From NCBI RefSeq assembly GCF_027474845.2, contig NZ_CP107031.2, forward strand, positions 3,800,852 to 3,864,851: a stretch of DNA of 64,000 nucleotides, written 5' to 3'. The notes below the pieces were generated by a model, which was not told the origin of the DNA, did no database searches, and saw only the letters and a program-made list of their open reading frames with translations. Below, in pieces: positions 19,477 to 28,395 of the stretch. Within the stretch, counting starts at the first letter, position 1. Each line of letters opens with the position of its first letter. Both the position numbers and the translations under genes were made by a program. The DNA is from Maribacter aestuarii (lineage in GTDB: Bacteria > Bacteroidota > Bacteroidia > Flavobacteriales > Flavobacteriaceae).

Positions 19477-20073
19477 ATGTCTACCAAAGCTGAAAGAACT
19501 ACCGCCTATATCATAGAGACCGTTGCGCCTGTTTTTAATAAACATGGATATATTGGCACCAGCATGAGCGACCTCACGGAAGCTACCGGTCTTACCAAAG
19601 GTGCATTATACGGTAATTTTGAAAATAAGGAGGCATTAGCACTTTCTGCTTTTGAACATAACAGAAAGACGCTCTTGAATGGAATAGAAGAAAGGCTTGC
19701 TATTCCTGGTTCTGCTTTGGATAAAATTTTTAACCTTACCGAGTTTTACAAGAAATACGACATTTTTACTTTGGACATGGGAGGCTGCCCTATTTTAAAC
19801 GTAGGTGTAGACGCACAGCACAACAATAGTTTGTTGGCGGCCGCTGTGAAGGAAACCATCAAAGAGATTGAAGGCAAGATTGCCTTGGCCTTGGAAACTG
19901 GCGTAAACAAGGAAGAGATAAGACTTCCAGTAACCCCGCTTCAATTTGCCAAACAACTGTTTACCATGATACAGGGAGCCATCACTATGGCCACGCTGAC
20001 CAAGGATAGAAAATATTTGTTTAATACGATAGCTTATTTGGAGGTATTAATTAAAATTGAGCTCAAAAAGTAG
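19477..20073 (+). CDS. TetR/AcrR family transcriptional repressor
   Basis: The 198-residue protein has a TetR N-terminal DNA-binding domain: the helix VAPVFNKHGYIGTSMSDLTEATGLTKGALYGNFENKEAL covers the HTH, and the recognition helix GALYGNF is typical. The C-terminal ligand domain has the shape seen in TetR_C_6/AcrR relatives (PILNVGVDAQHNN). TetR proteins release DNA on binding a small molecule and often control efflux or oxidative stress genes. No efflux gene adjoins it, so the regulon may lie elsewhere. Autoregulation through the palindrome at 19430-19445 is likely. Confidence 0.88.
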   Translation: MSTKAERTTAYIIETVAPVFNKHGYIGTSMSDLTEATGLTKGALYGNFENKEALALSAFEHNRKTLLNGIEERLAIPGSALDKIFNLTEFYKKYDIFTLDMGGCPILNVGVDAQHNNSLLAAAVKETIKEIEGKIALALETGVNKEEIRLPVTPLQFAKQLFTMIQGAITMATLTKDRKYLFNTIAYLEVLIKIELKK

Positions 20074-20093
20074 TTTAGTTCCTTCAAACGCAC

Positions 20094-20112
20094 TGAATAC
20101 TTGCTGTATTCA
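20094..20112. other. Inverted repeat between convergent genes
   Basis: TGAATAC-TTGCT-GTATTCA has perfect 7 bp arms. No T-run follows on either strand, so it is not a standard terminator. It may still protect the 3' ends of the TetR and PorP/SprF transcripts. Confidence 0.4.
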
Positions 20113-20132
20113 CTTGCTGCTAATCTCCACAA

Positions 20133-21785
20133 TTATTTTCCAACTACCCTGAATATCCACGTCTTTTCCGGATACTTTCCTCCAAAGTTAGAATCTCGTG
20201 CTTTTCGTGCTTCTTGAATGGAATTATATCTTTCCAAATACACATAATTATACTTGTTCGAATCCCTAAAAAATGATTTCGGTTCAAGTCCCTTCTTACG
20301 GAGGTCGGTCATAAATGCATCAAAATAACGTTTGGTACCAAAAACATTGGCTATCAAGTAATAACCTGGCTCCAAGACCCCTTCTTTGGCTACCTCTTCA
20401 TATTTTTCTCCTGCCTGTGGTTTCACAACTTCATTCTGTTGCGCCAACCTCTCTAACTCAGCCTTCTTTTTGGCAATTTCTTCTTGAGCCAATTGCGCTG
20501 AGGTAATTGAATCTTGAACACGTTTTTGTTCCATGGCAATTGCTTCTTCTTTTGCCTTTGCTGCCAGGGCTAAGGAATCTTGTATTCTTTTTTGGTCTAG
20601 AGCTCTTGCTTCTGCCAAAGCTTCTTGCTCCTGTACTTTTTGAATAGAGTCCGCTTTTCTTCTTAAATCCCTTCTGCTTTCCTTTACAGCAATTTCAGAA
20701 GCTTTATTAACCTCCTGAATGGAGTCTTTGATTCGTTTTGCATTCTCTTTTGCCAAACGTTCGTTCTCTTTGGAGATTTCCTTGTTGGCCACTTCTTCAG
20801 TCTTTGCCAATTCCTCTTTTAATTTTTCTTCTTCCCTGCTCTTTTCTTCTGCTATCAACTGTTCTTGCTCTTCTTCTTTTGAAACTTCCGGGCTGCCAAG
20901 CTTATAGGCTGTCACAAGTTCAAATGAAGGGTCTTGACCATCAAGTTCGGAACTTATCCCAAATTCAACCAAGGCCCCGATAGATACTCGTTTGAAAAAT
21001 CGTCCACCGAAACCCGCAGAAATCCCATAAAAATTGTTGTACCCCCCTTGTGCCCAAAATTTACTGGTGGACAATAACGCGTTTAAGCCGGCTTGCGTAT
21101 CCAAACCAGGTATGGTCCTAATGTAAACAGCAGGTCTAAAAACTGAATTTCCCTCTAAATTACCTATGCGTACAGGAAAGTCATAACTAGCAAGTGCAAA
21201 CAAAGAGGTTCCGGATATACTCGTGTTACGCTCATTCGTGCTGAAGTTATAGTCAATTAAGTTCTCGGAGGCAAGACCTAGACTAAACTTATCAATCTTC
21301 AGATTAATCCCTGGGGCCACCTGTAAAACAAAATCGTTCGTAATGGATGTCTGGATTGGGTTTGGTTGAAAAAAACGCTGATCCGCCAACTTTTGTTGGT
21401 AGCCAAATACATTTATGCCTACGCCAAGACGCACCAAAGGCATCAATTCAAATTCATAACCATAATTCAATGCTCCGCCGGTGTTAATGAAAATACCTGT
21501 ATTATGTTGAAAAAAACCAATGCTAGCGGCTGAAGATTCATTGATATCCCTAGAATAACTTAAAAAAAGGGACGTAGGATCAGCATCCAGAATTTGCCAC
21601 TGCCATCTTGCCCAAAAGGCTACGGATGAGGCATTGTTTCGATCGAAGACGTAGGCGGGATTTAATAAGCTGGAATTATACTCAGTTAGATTGTGCTGCC
21701 GAAAATCAGCAGGCAGGACAGGTTCTTGTGCTTTTACACCAAAAATTACAAAAACAATAAGAAGTGTCCCACATAAAAATTTCAT
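20133..21785 (-). CDS. PorP/SprF-type type IX secretion membrane protein fused to a SPOR-like domain
   Basis: I start the gene at the ATG at 21785 because it gives a clean signal peptide (MKFLCGTLLIVFVIFGVKAQ); 15 further codons upstream do not. Mature residues up to about 295 form the PorP/SprF outer-membrane beta-barrel family (LLNPAYVFDRNNASSVAFWARWQW). Residues of about 300-460 are a long charged coiled coil with a repeating xQKRxQDS unit. The last 80 residues (GYYLIANVFGTKRYFDAFMTDLRKKG) resemble a SPOR peptidoglycan-binding domain. PorP/SprF proteins work in type IX secretion and gliding; this version could tie the outer membrane to the cell wall. The gene is divergent from the phosphatase gene. 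Confidence 0.82.
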   Translation of the reverse strand: MKFLCGTLLIVFVIFGVKAQEPVLPADFRQHNLTEYNSSLLNPAYVFDRNNASSVAFWARWQWQILDADPTSLFLSYSRDINESSAASIGFFQHNTGIFINTGGALNYGYEFELMPLVRLGVGINVFGYQQKLADQRFFQPNPIQTSITNDFVLQVAPGINLKIDKFSLGLASENLIDYNFSTNERNTSISGTSLFALASYDFPVRIGNLEGNSVFRPAVYIRTIPGLDTQAGLNALLSTSKFWAQGGYNNFYGISAGFGGRFFKRVSIGALVEFGISSELDGQDPSFELVTAYKLGSPEVSKEEEQEQLIAEEKSREEEKLKEELAKTEEVANKEISKENERLAKENAKRIKDSIQEVNKASEIAVKESRRDLRRKADSIQKVQEQEALAEARALDQKRIQDSLALAAKAKEEAIAMEQKRVQDSITSAQLAQEEIAKKKAELERLAQQNEVVKPQAGEKYEEVAKEGVLEPGYYLIANVFGTKRYFDAFMTDLRKKGLEPKSFFRDSNKYNYVYLERYNSIQEARKARDSNFGGKYPEKTWIFRVVGK

Positions 21786-21868
21786 ATGCAAAAAAACAAA
21801 AAATAGACTATGTTTCGTATTAATTTCCATTAATTTTAGTTTGTTAATTACATTAATCCATAATACAG

Positions 21869-22411
21869 ATGAAAGCTGTCACTCTAATCGTTTTAAGCGT
21901 CTTTTTATTTTCCGTGTCTTGCAAAGAGGATAAACCTCTAGAAAACAATAATGAAGACACAGCTATTTCTACTATTTATTTAATAAGACATGCAGAAAAG
22001 GATAGAACAGATACTGACGATGTAGACCCGGAATTAAATCAAGAAGGACTTGGAAGAGCAATGCATTGGGCCGAAATCTTAAACGATGTGGATTTGGATG
22101 CTATCTACTCTACGGATTTCAACAGGACGTCCATGACGGCTGCACCTACTTCGGTAAAAAAGAATGTTGATGTGCAATATTATGACCCTAGAACCATTGA
22201 CTTTGAGCAGTTTAAAACAGATAACCTGAACAAAAAAGTGCTGGTTGTTGGGCATAGCAATACCACTCCAGATTTTGTGAACAAACTAATTGGGGAAGAA
22301 AAATATAGCCAAATAGACGATAGTGAAAACGGAAGCTTATTTATTGTGCAAATAGTTAATGGAGTAGCCACCGACACTAAACTTATCTTTAATTGTAATT
22401 GCCCTGACTAA
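21869..22411 (+). CDS. Histidine phosphatase family lipoprotein (SixA/PGM-like)
   Basis: A 180-residue lipoprotein (lipobox SVSC, Cys18) with a histidine phosphatase domain. The catalytic RHG-type motif reads LIRHAEKDR at about residues 39-47. The second His is in VVGHSNTTPDFV, and the STDFNRTSMTA segment carries the conserved Arg. The domain dephosphorylates small molecules or proteins through a phosphohistidine. Being exported and anchored, it must act in the periplasm, so a SixA role on cytoplasmic phosphotransfer proteins is unlikely. Its end overlaps the convergent DUF6503-like gene by 23 bp. Confidence 0.8.
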   Translation: MKAVTLIVLSVFLFSVSCKEDKPLENNNEDTAISTIYLIRHAEKDRTDTDDVDPELNQEGLGRAMHWAEILNDVDLDAIYSTDFNRTSMTAAPTSVKKNVDVQYYDPRTIDFEQFKTDNLNKKVLVVGHSNTTPDFVNKLIGEEKYSQIDDSENGSLFIVQIVNGVATDTKLIFNCNCPD

Positions 22412-23138
22412 CGGCAATGTTCTCCAGCCTTATTTCGGAAAGTAGCTCCAGTTCATTTGCTTCGAACAAACTATCAATTTTATAAATAGGGACGTCTAAA
22501 TCATTGGACTTATAGTTTTTATAATCAACAAAACGAATCCCGCCTACTAACCTTTCGTTGAAAGCTTCCCTGAATCGTTGTCCCCCACCATTAACATGAA
22601 ATTCGTAGGCCAAATAATCTGGTTTATAGGATCGTGCATTAAACCAATATATATAAACGTCATCGAAATCATCCCCACCACCTTCTTGGTCAAAAGTGAC
22701 CATTACCTTATAATATTCCTCTTCCTTAATTGTGACTTTTCCCAAATGTTCTTTGTTCACCGCTGCATCGTTTAAACCATAGGGTAAATACGCAAAATAA
22801 TGGACGGAGTTTACCGCATTGGCAAGGGTATTCGCGGTACTATCAGGAAGAATAACCAGACTACCGTTGGAATAGCGCTCAAATTTTATTGGAGATTTAA
22901 CGTCCAATAAGTCAAGCGTATCATTTTTGATTCTACGTTTTAAAATTTTCTGCTTTCCTATAGGTTCTGAGCTGTACTGTCTATCCCTAAAATCAAATGA
23001 AATCTGACTTTTATCATAGCGTTCCCCACCACTGACCTCAATGCTACTATCAACAATAGCCTGCGCAGTGGGCAAGTCTTCATGCTGTTTGCATGAAAAC
23101 AAGATTAAAATCAGAAATATTCCAATTATTTTTTTCAT
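22389..23138 (-). CDS. DUF6503-like lipoprotein
   Basis: A 249-residue lipoprotein with lipobox LFSC, Cys16. The sequence starts PTAQAIVDSSIEVSGGERYDKSQISFDFRDRQY and later has VMVTFDQEGGGDDFDDVYIYWFNARSYKPDYLAYEF. This is the pattern of outer-membrane lipoprotein carriers of the LolA/LolB-like fold, and I believe it matches the Bacteroidota family DUF6503. Function is unknown. The mature protein would sit in the periplasm or on the outer membrane. Confidence 0.65.
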   Translation of the reverse strand: MKKIIGIFLILILFSCKQHEDLPTAQAIVDSSIEVSGGERYDKSQISFDFRDRQYSSEPIGKQKILKRRIKNDTLDLLDVKSPIKFERYSNGSLVILPDSTANTLANAVNSVHYFAYLPYGLNDAAVNKEHLGKVTIKEEEYYKVMVTFDQEGGGDDFDDVYIYWFNARSYKPDYLAYEFHVNGGGQRFREAFNERLVGGIRFVDYKNYKSNDLDVPIYKIDSLFEANELELLSEIRLENIAVSQGNYN

Positions 23139-23234
23139 TGATGTTTTTCTCTATGGTTCGTGAAAATGAAGCTTTCATTACAAAAGAAAGGTTTTATTTC
23201 CTTTTAAAAATCCATAGGATTATTTAATTGTCCT

Positions 23235-23242
23235 TATTTTTG
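23235..23242 (+). promoter_or_regulatory. Promoter -7 box close to the smpB start
   Basis: TATTTTTG matches TAnnTTTG exactly and ends 6 bp before the ATG at 23249. If used, transcription would begin only about 3 nt before the start codon. No good -33 element is visible. Confidence 0.35.
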
Positions 23243-23248
23243 TTGAGC

Positions 23249-23710
23249 ATGCAGAACAACATCAACATAAAGAATAAAAAAGCCCGTTTTGAGTACGAAT
23301 TGTTAGACAAATTTACAGCAGGGATTGTTCTGGCCGGGACCGAAATTAAATCCATACGCTACGGAAAAGCATCCATTACAGAGAGTTTTTGCGAATTTAA
23401 CGATAAGGACGAGCTATTTGTCATCAACATGCAGATAGATGAATATTCCCATGCCTCCCATTTTAACCACAAACCAAAAGCGGAAAGAAAACTATTACTC
23501 AATAAAAGAGAATTAAAAAAATTGGCGAAAGAAGTTAAAACTTCGGGGCTTACCATAGTTCCCCTAAGACTATTCATTAATGAAAGGGGACTGGCCAAAT
23601 TACAAATTGCATTGGCCAAGGGTAAGAAACTTTATGACAAGAGGGAAACCATTAAGGACAGGGACAACAAACGAAACCTTGCTCGCATCAAGAAGGATTT
23701 TAATAATTAA
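23249..23710 (+). CDS. smpB: SsrA-binding protein SmpB
   Basis: SmpB binds tmRNA and brings it to stalled ribosomes for trans-translation. The ATG at 23249 is preferred to an in-frame TTG 21 bp upstream, because SmpB proteins begin just before NKKARFEY. The 153 residues match the family length. Recognised motifs are [22 protein letters not shown], the conserved HxxKxERKLLL segment ([19 protein letters not shown]), [13 protein letters not shown] and a basic C-terminal tail that reads the empty mRNA channel. The tmRNA gene itself is not in this window. Confidence 0.96.
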   Translation: MQNNINIKNKKARFEYELLDKFTAGIVLAGTEIKSIRYGKASITESFCEFNDKDELFVINMQIDEYSHASHFNHKPKAERKLLLNKRELKKLAKEVKTSGLTIVPLRLFINERGLAKLQIALAKGKKLYDKRETIKDRDNKRNLARIKKDFNN

Positions 23711-23808
23711 CTCGATAATCTAGATTTAAATGACCCAAGGCTTACTACGAAAATTTAAAATTATTTCCTTCCGAATGGATTGTGGGCTAACACCGAAGTA
23801 GTTGTCGC

Positions 23809-24450
23809 TTAGTTTTTATCTTCTAAAAGTGGTACGAAACGGAAAGGTCCATACTCCGTCTTTTCAAATTCCTTTTCTGAACTACGTGTGTACACTGTCA
23901 TGATTTGGTCCTCAATACCTACGGGAATCACCAATCTCCCACCTACTTTTAATTGAGAAAGTAGTGCCCTTGGCACCTCTGGTGCGCCTGCGGTAACAAT
24001 GATACCATCATAAGGAGCATTTTCAGGAAGACCTTTATATCCATCGCCAAAAATAAATTTCTTAGGCCGGTAGCCCATTTTCTTAAAAAACAGACTGGTT
24101 TTTTTAAAGAGTTCCAGTTGCCTTTCTATGGTATAGACCTTAGCCTTACATTTTAATAAGACCGCCGTCTGATAGCCACTCCCCGTCCCTATTTCGAGAA
24201 CGGTCTGATTTGGTTTTAAATCTAAAAGTTCCGTCTGAAAAGCTACGGTATACGGTTGTGAGATAGTTTGGTTCGCGGCAATAGGAAAAGCTTTGTCCTG
24301 ATAGGCGTGCCCTTCAAAACTACTGTCCATGAACATGTGTCTAGGCACTGCTCGTACAGCGTCCAGAACAGTTTTATCCGTTATTCCCTTCTCAATTAAT
24401 ACTTGCGCCAATTTATTGCGCATTCCCTTATGCTTAAAGGTATCTTTCAA
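23809..24450 (-). CDS. pcm: Protein-L-isoaspartate O-methyltransferase
   Basis: PCM methylates isoaspartyl residues in damaged proteins so that they can revert to Asp. The 213 residues carry PRHMFMD near residue 36, the SAM motif I VLEIGTGSGYQTAVL near residue 86, and PYDGIIVTAGAPEVPRALLSQLKVGGRLVIPVG near the C-terminus, all diagnostic of the family. The AIAANQTISQPY segment is the substrate loop. It is transcribed alone, with about 130 bp to the divergent oxidoreductase gene. Confidence 0.94.
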   Translation of the reverse strand: MKDTFKHKGMRNKLAQVLIEKGITDKTVLDAVRAVPRHMFMDSSFEGHAYQDKAFPIAANQTISQPYTVAFQTELLDLKPNQTVLEIGTGSGYQTAVLLKCKAKVYTIERQLELFKKTSLFFKKMGYRPKKFIFGDGYKGLPENAPYDGIIVTAGAPEVPRALLSQLKVGGRLVIPVGIEDQIMTVYTRSSEKEFEKTEYGPFRFVPLLEDKN

Positions 24451-24568
24451 TGGTAGTTGGTTTGAAACTCAAAGTTAGGAAACATATAATTACAAAAGAA
24501 CATCCCAATAAAAAGTTATAGCGATGCCAAATATGAAAAGTGATTCCCCTAAACTTATAAACTATGCT

Positions 24569-24576
24569 TATTTTTG
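24569..24576 (+). promoter_or_regulatory. Promoter -7 box of the 24.6-32 kb operon
   Basis: TATTTTTG at 24569-24576 matches TAnnTTTG exactly and ends 6 bp before the ATG at 24583, the same distance as at smpB. Transcription would begin almost at the start codon. Confidence 0.4.
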
Positions 24577-24582
24577 GGAAAA

Positions 24583-25566
24583 ATGAAAACTATGTTGAAA
24601 GTAGGGGTTTTAGGGGCTGGACATCTTGGAAAAATACATTTGCGATTACTGAAAGAGTCCCAGAAATACCAATTGATTGGTTTCTATGACCCCGATGTGG
24701 CCACCGGAAAGAAAGTTGCCGATGAATTTGGCTATAAATACTTTGAAAAAATAAATGATTTGTTAAATGCCGTAGACGTTATCGATATTGTAACCCCTAC
24801 CGTTTATCATTTTGATAGTGCAAAAAAGGCGATAGAAAAAGGTAAACATGTCTTTATAGAAAAACCTATAACTAGCACGCTTAAAGAGGCTCAAGAACTC
24901 TTAAAGTTAGCACAGGAATACGGTGTTAAAGGTCAAGTAGGCCACGTAGAACGGTTTAATCCTGCATTTACGGCCGTAAAGGAGTTGATAAATAAGCCAA
25001 TGTTTATAGAAACGCATCGCTTGGCGGAATTCAACCCAAGGGGAACTGATGTTCCTGTGGTGCTCGATTTAATGATACACGATATTGATGCCATTTTAAG
25101 TGTCGTAAATTCAAAAGTCACCCAAATCAATGCGAGCGGAGTTTCGGTAATAAGCCAATCACCGGATATTGCGAACGCAAGGTTGGAATTTGAGAACGGT
25201 TGTGTAGCAAATCTTACCGCCAGTCGGATATCATTAAAAAATATGCGTAAATCCAGGTTCTTTCAGAAGGACGCTTATATTTCGATAGACTTCTTGGAGA
25301 AAAAGGTAGAAGTTGTTAAAATGAAGGATGCCCCCGAAAACCCTGGAGATTTTGACATGATACTCCAAAATGCCGAAGGGGTTAAAAAACAGATTTATTT
25401 TGAGAATCCATCTATTGATACCAATAATGCTATTTTAGACGAATTGGAATCGTTTGCTGACGCCATTAATGCCGACTCCACACCAGTGGTCACCTTAGCA
25501 CAGGGAACAGAAGCCTTAAAGGTTGCGCTAGCGATAATCGACTCTTTTAAAACCAAACAATTATGA
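24583..25566 (+). CDS. Gfo/Idh/MocA family oxidoreductase
   Basis: A 327-residue NAD(P)-dependent dehydrogenase. The N-terminal Rossmann motif is VGVLGAGHLGKIH, and IEKPIT carries the conserved EKP lysine. RAEFNPRGTD-like text appears as LAEFNPRGTDVPVVLDLMIHDID, in the position of the C-terminal Gfo domain. The substrate is unknown; family members act on sugars, inositols and biliverdin-like compounds. It heads a nine-gene plus-strand operon and overlaps the next gene by 4 bp (ATGA). The start at 24583 is chosen over TTG at 24574, which would overlap the promoter box. Confidence 0.85.
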   Translation: MKTMLKVGVLGAGHLGKIHLRLLKESQKYQLIGFYDPDVATGKKVADEFGYKYFEKINDLLNAVDVIDIVTPTVYHFDSAKKAIEKGKHVFIEKPITSTLKEAQELLKLAQEYGVKGQVGHVERFNPAFTAVKELINKPMFIETHRLAEFNPRGTDVPVVLDLMIHDIDAILSVVNSKVTQINASGVSVISQSPDIANARLEFENGCVANLTASRISLKNMRKSRFFQKDAYISIDFLEKKVEVVKMKDAPENPGDFDMILQNAEGVKKQIYFENPSIDTNNAILDELESFADAINADSTPVVTLAQGTEALKVALAIIDSFKTKQL

Positions 25567-26456
25567 AAAATATTACAGTAATTGGCTCAGGTACCATGGG
25601 TAATGGAATTGCCCATGTATTTGCTCAAAATGGCTATGCCGTAAACTTGGTCGATATATCCAAAGAGGCACTGGAAAAAGGTATCGCTACCATTACCAGA
25701 AATTTGGATAGAATGATTACCAAAGAGCACATCACCGAATCTCAAAAATCAAGTACCTTAAATCATATAAAAACAACTACTGATTTAAAAAGCGGGGTCA
25801 AGAACGCTGATTTAGTGATTGAAGCAGCCAGTGAAAACATTGATGTTAAACTCAATATTTTTAAGGAGTTAGATGCAGTATGTGGCACAGACACCATATT
25901 AGCAACCAATACTTCTTCCATATCCATTACCCAAATTGCCGCCGTTACGAATAGACCCGAAAAAGTAATTGGCATGCATTTTATGAATCCAGTTCCGATA
26001 ATGAAATTGGTTGAGATTATTAGAGGTTTTAGTACTTCCGATGAAACCACCAAAACTATTATGGACTTATCTCTAAAATTGGAAAAAACACCCACCGAGG
26101 TGAACGACTATCCCGGATTTGTGGCAAATCGTATTTTAATGCCCATGATAAATGAGGCTATTGAAACCTTGCATCACGGCGTGGCAGGAGTTTCGGAGAT
26201 AGACACAGTTATGAAACTGGGAATGGCACATCCTATGGGACCTTTACAATTGGCTGATTTTATAGGGCTGGATGTATGCCTTTCCATTCTTAATGTAATG
26301 TACGAGGGATTTAAAAACCCGAAATATGCACCATCTCCCCTATTGGTAAATATGGTCACTGCAGGCAAATTAGGTGTCAAATCAGCGGAAGGATTCTACG
26401 ATTATTCTCAAAGCAAAAAAGCGGAAACGGTATCAAATCAATTTTCAAAAAGATAA
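25563..26456 (+). CDS. 3-hydroxybutyryl-CoA dehydrogenase
   Basis: This 297-residue NAD-dependent enzyme oxidises 3-hydroxyacyl-CoA to 3-oxoacyl-CoA (or the reverse) in fatty-acid or butanoate metabolism. The Rossmann motif is VIGSGTMGNGIA at residues 5-16. The catalytic His is in GMHFMNPVPIMKLVEII with the partner Glu in the same stretch, and the C-terminal domain contains NDYPGFVANRILMPMINEA, typical of 3HCDH. It is translationally coupled to the oxidoreductase and abuts the DUF1015 gene with no gap. Confidence 0.92.
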   Translation: MKNITVIGSGTMGNGIAHVFAQNGYAVNLVDISKEALEKGIATITRNLDRMITKEHITESQKSSTLNHIKTTTDLKSGVKNADLVIEAASENIDVKLNIFKELDAVCGTDTILATNTSSISITQIAAVTNRPEKVIGMHFMNPVPIMKLVEIIRGFSTSDETTKTIMDLSLKLEKTPTEVNDYPGFVANRILMPMINEAIETLHHGVAGVSEIDTVMKLGMAHPMGPLQLADFIGLDVCLSILNVMYEGFKNPKYAPSPLLVNMVTAGKLGVKSAEGFYDYSQSKKAETVSNQFSKR

Positions 26457-27686
26457 ATGGCAGACGTAAAACCTTTTAGGGCTATAAGGCCTACTAAGGA
26501 CAAGGTAGCCTTTGTCGTTTCAAAATCTTATCAGGAGTATTCACAAAATGAACTTAAAGCCAGCCTTAAATTCAACCCATTTACATTCTTACATATAATT
26601 AATCCCGGATTTAAGTTCGATAAGAAAGTTACTGGTAGCAAAAGGTTTGCTTTAGTACGTAATCGGTACTTGGAATTTTTGGAGGAGGGTATTTTCAAAA
26701 AAGACAAATCACCAGGATATTATTTGTACGAGATTAATAACTCAGATTTTAAGTCTTACGGGCTTTTCTGTGCTACTTCAGTTGCGGATTATAGGAACGG
26801 TATCATAAAAAAACACGAGGATACTATAAAAAGACGAGAGGAATTGTTCGCCAACTATTTGAAAACCGTAAGATTTAACACAGAGCCCGTGTTAATGACC
26901 TATGAAGAAAATTTAAGCACCAAAAATCTTATGGAATCCCAAAAGAGTAAGAGCCCAGACTATCACTTTACAACAACCGATAAGGTTACACATAAGCTCT
27001 GGGTAATTTCCGAGATCGAAACATGCAAGCAAATAGAGGAAGAATTCAAGAAAGTAAAAAAATTATATATAGCCGATGGTCATCATAGAAGCGCGTCCTC
27101 AGATCTGCTGTGCAATTTGTTGGACAATAAAAATGTCAATACAGAAAAAGCCTCCAGCTTTTTTATGAGCTATCTAATCCCTGAATCCGAAATAAAGATT
27201 TATGAATTCAACCGAATGATTAAAGATTTGAATGGACTTGACAAGGAAGAATTTCTAATCCGTTTAGATGCTTATTATAGAATAGAGAATAAAGGTGCCA
27301 TGCTTTACAGACCATCTAGAAAAAATCATTTCAGTATGTATTTGGATGGAGAGTTCTATGCGCTATACTTAAGGAAGAAAGTCTATAATTTTACGGATGC
27401 TTTAAGTAGGCTGGACACTCAAATCCTATATACGACGATATTACAGCCTATTTTAGGAATATCAGATTTGAGAAATGATAAACGTATAGCATATGGTTGT
27501 GGAAAACATAACAGCATACATATGAAAAATGAGATAGATTCCGGTAATTTTGAAGTGGGGTTCAGTATGCTTCCAGTTACCATAAAGGAAATTAAGGAGA
27601 TTGCAGATGCAGGTTTGGTCATGCCTCCAAAAAGCACGTATATAGAACCAAAATTAAGAAGTGGGCTCGCTATCTATGAGATTTAA
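26457..27686 (+). CDS. DUF1015 family protein (SerK-like)
   Basis: A 409-residue protein with the DUF1015 hallmarks: N-terminal KPFRAIRP, the middle LYIADGHHRSAS motif and NDKRIAYGCG near the C-terminus. DUF1015 members include a serine kinase-like protein described in archaea; the bacterial role remains unknown. The gene is often placed beside serine or amino acid metabolism genes. Here it follows the dehydrogenase directly and precedes yggS by 18 bp, within the same operon. Confidence 0.85.
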   Translation: MADVKPFRAIRPTKDKVAFVVSKSYQEYSQNELKASLKFNPFTFLHIINPGFKFDKKVTGSKRFALVRNRYLEFLEEGIFKKDKSPGYYLYEINNSDFKSYGLFCATSVADYRNGIIKKHEDTIKRREELFANYLKTVRFNTEPVLMTYEENLSTKNLMESQKSKSPDYHFTTTDKVTHKLWVISEIETCKQIEEEFKKVKKLYIADGHHRSASSDLLCNLLDNKNVNTEKASSFFMSYLIPESEIKIYEFNRMIKDLNGLDKEEFLIRLDAYYRIENKGAMLYRPSRKNHFSMYLDGEFYALYLRKKVYNFTDALSRLDTQILYTTILQPILGISDLRNDKRIAYGCGKHNSIHMKNEIDSGNFEVGFSMLPVTIKEIKEIADAGLVMPPKSTYIEPKLRSGLAIYEI

Positions 27687-27704
27687 AAATTTAGAGAATA
27701 AAGA

Positions 27705-28358
27705 ATGTCGATAACCGAAAACATAAAAACCATTCTGGCAACACTGCCGGAGCACGTAACTTTAGTTGCCGTTTCCAAAACCAAGCCTGTTAGTGATCTT
27801 AAAGAAGCCTACGATGCAGGGCAACGTGTTTTTGGGGAAAACAGAATTCAGGAAATGACGGAGAAATGGGAGATTTTACCCAAGGACATTGAGTGGCACA
27901 TGATTGGTCATGTGCAACGAAACAAAGTCAAGTACATGGCGGAATATGTCGCGCTCGTGCATGGTGTAGACAGTCTAAAACTATTAAAAGAAATTAATAA
28001 GCAGGGTAAGAAGTATAATCGTAAAATACCCTGTCTTTTGCAAGTTCACATTGCCGAGGAGGATACCAAATTTGGTTTCGATGAAAAAGAGTTGAAGGAG
28101 CTGGTAGACAATTCAGAATTTTTGGGACTTACAAACGTAACCATAAAAGGATTAATGGGTATGGCAACGTTAACGGATGATATGAAACAAGTGAGGAGGG
28201 AATTTAAATCGCTTAAAACCCTCTTTGAGTCACTGAAATCGAACTTTAAGAACTTGGAAATCCTGTCCATGGGCATGAGTGGGGACTACCAGGTGGCCAT
28301 TGAAGAGGGAAGTACCATGGTGCGTATTGGAAGTAGTATCTTTGGTGCTAGAAAGTAA
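27705..28358 (+). CDS. YggS-family PLP-binding protein (PLPBP)
   Basis: A 217-residue single-domain PLP-binding protein of the alanine-racemase fold type III. The PLP lysine is in LVAVSKTKP near residue 24, and the motifs FGENRIQEM, WHMIGHVQRNK and MGMSGDYQVAI are characteristic. YggS/PROSC proteins keep the PLP pool balanced and have no known catalytic substrate. The family is usually about 220-230 residues. It lies within the operon. Confidence 0.92.
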   Translation: MSITENIKTILATLPEHVTLVAVSKTKPVSDLKEAYDAGQRVFGENRIQEMTEKWEILPKDIEWHMIGHVQRNKVKYMAEYVALVHGVDSLKLLKEINKQGKKYNRKIPCLLQVHIAEEDTKFGFDEKELKELVDNSEFLGLTNVTIKGLMGMATLTDDMKQVRREFKSLKTLFESLKSNFKNLEILSMGMSGDYQVAIEEGSTMVRIGSSIFGARK

Positions 28359-28395
28359 AATCAAGGAATAGATTCTAAATTTTTGAAAAGTATAC

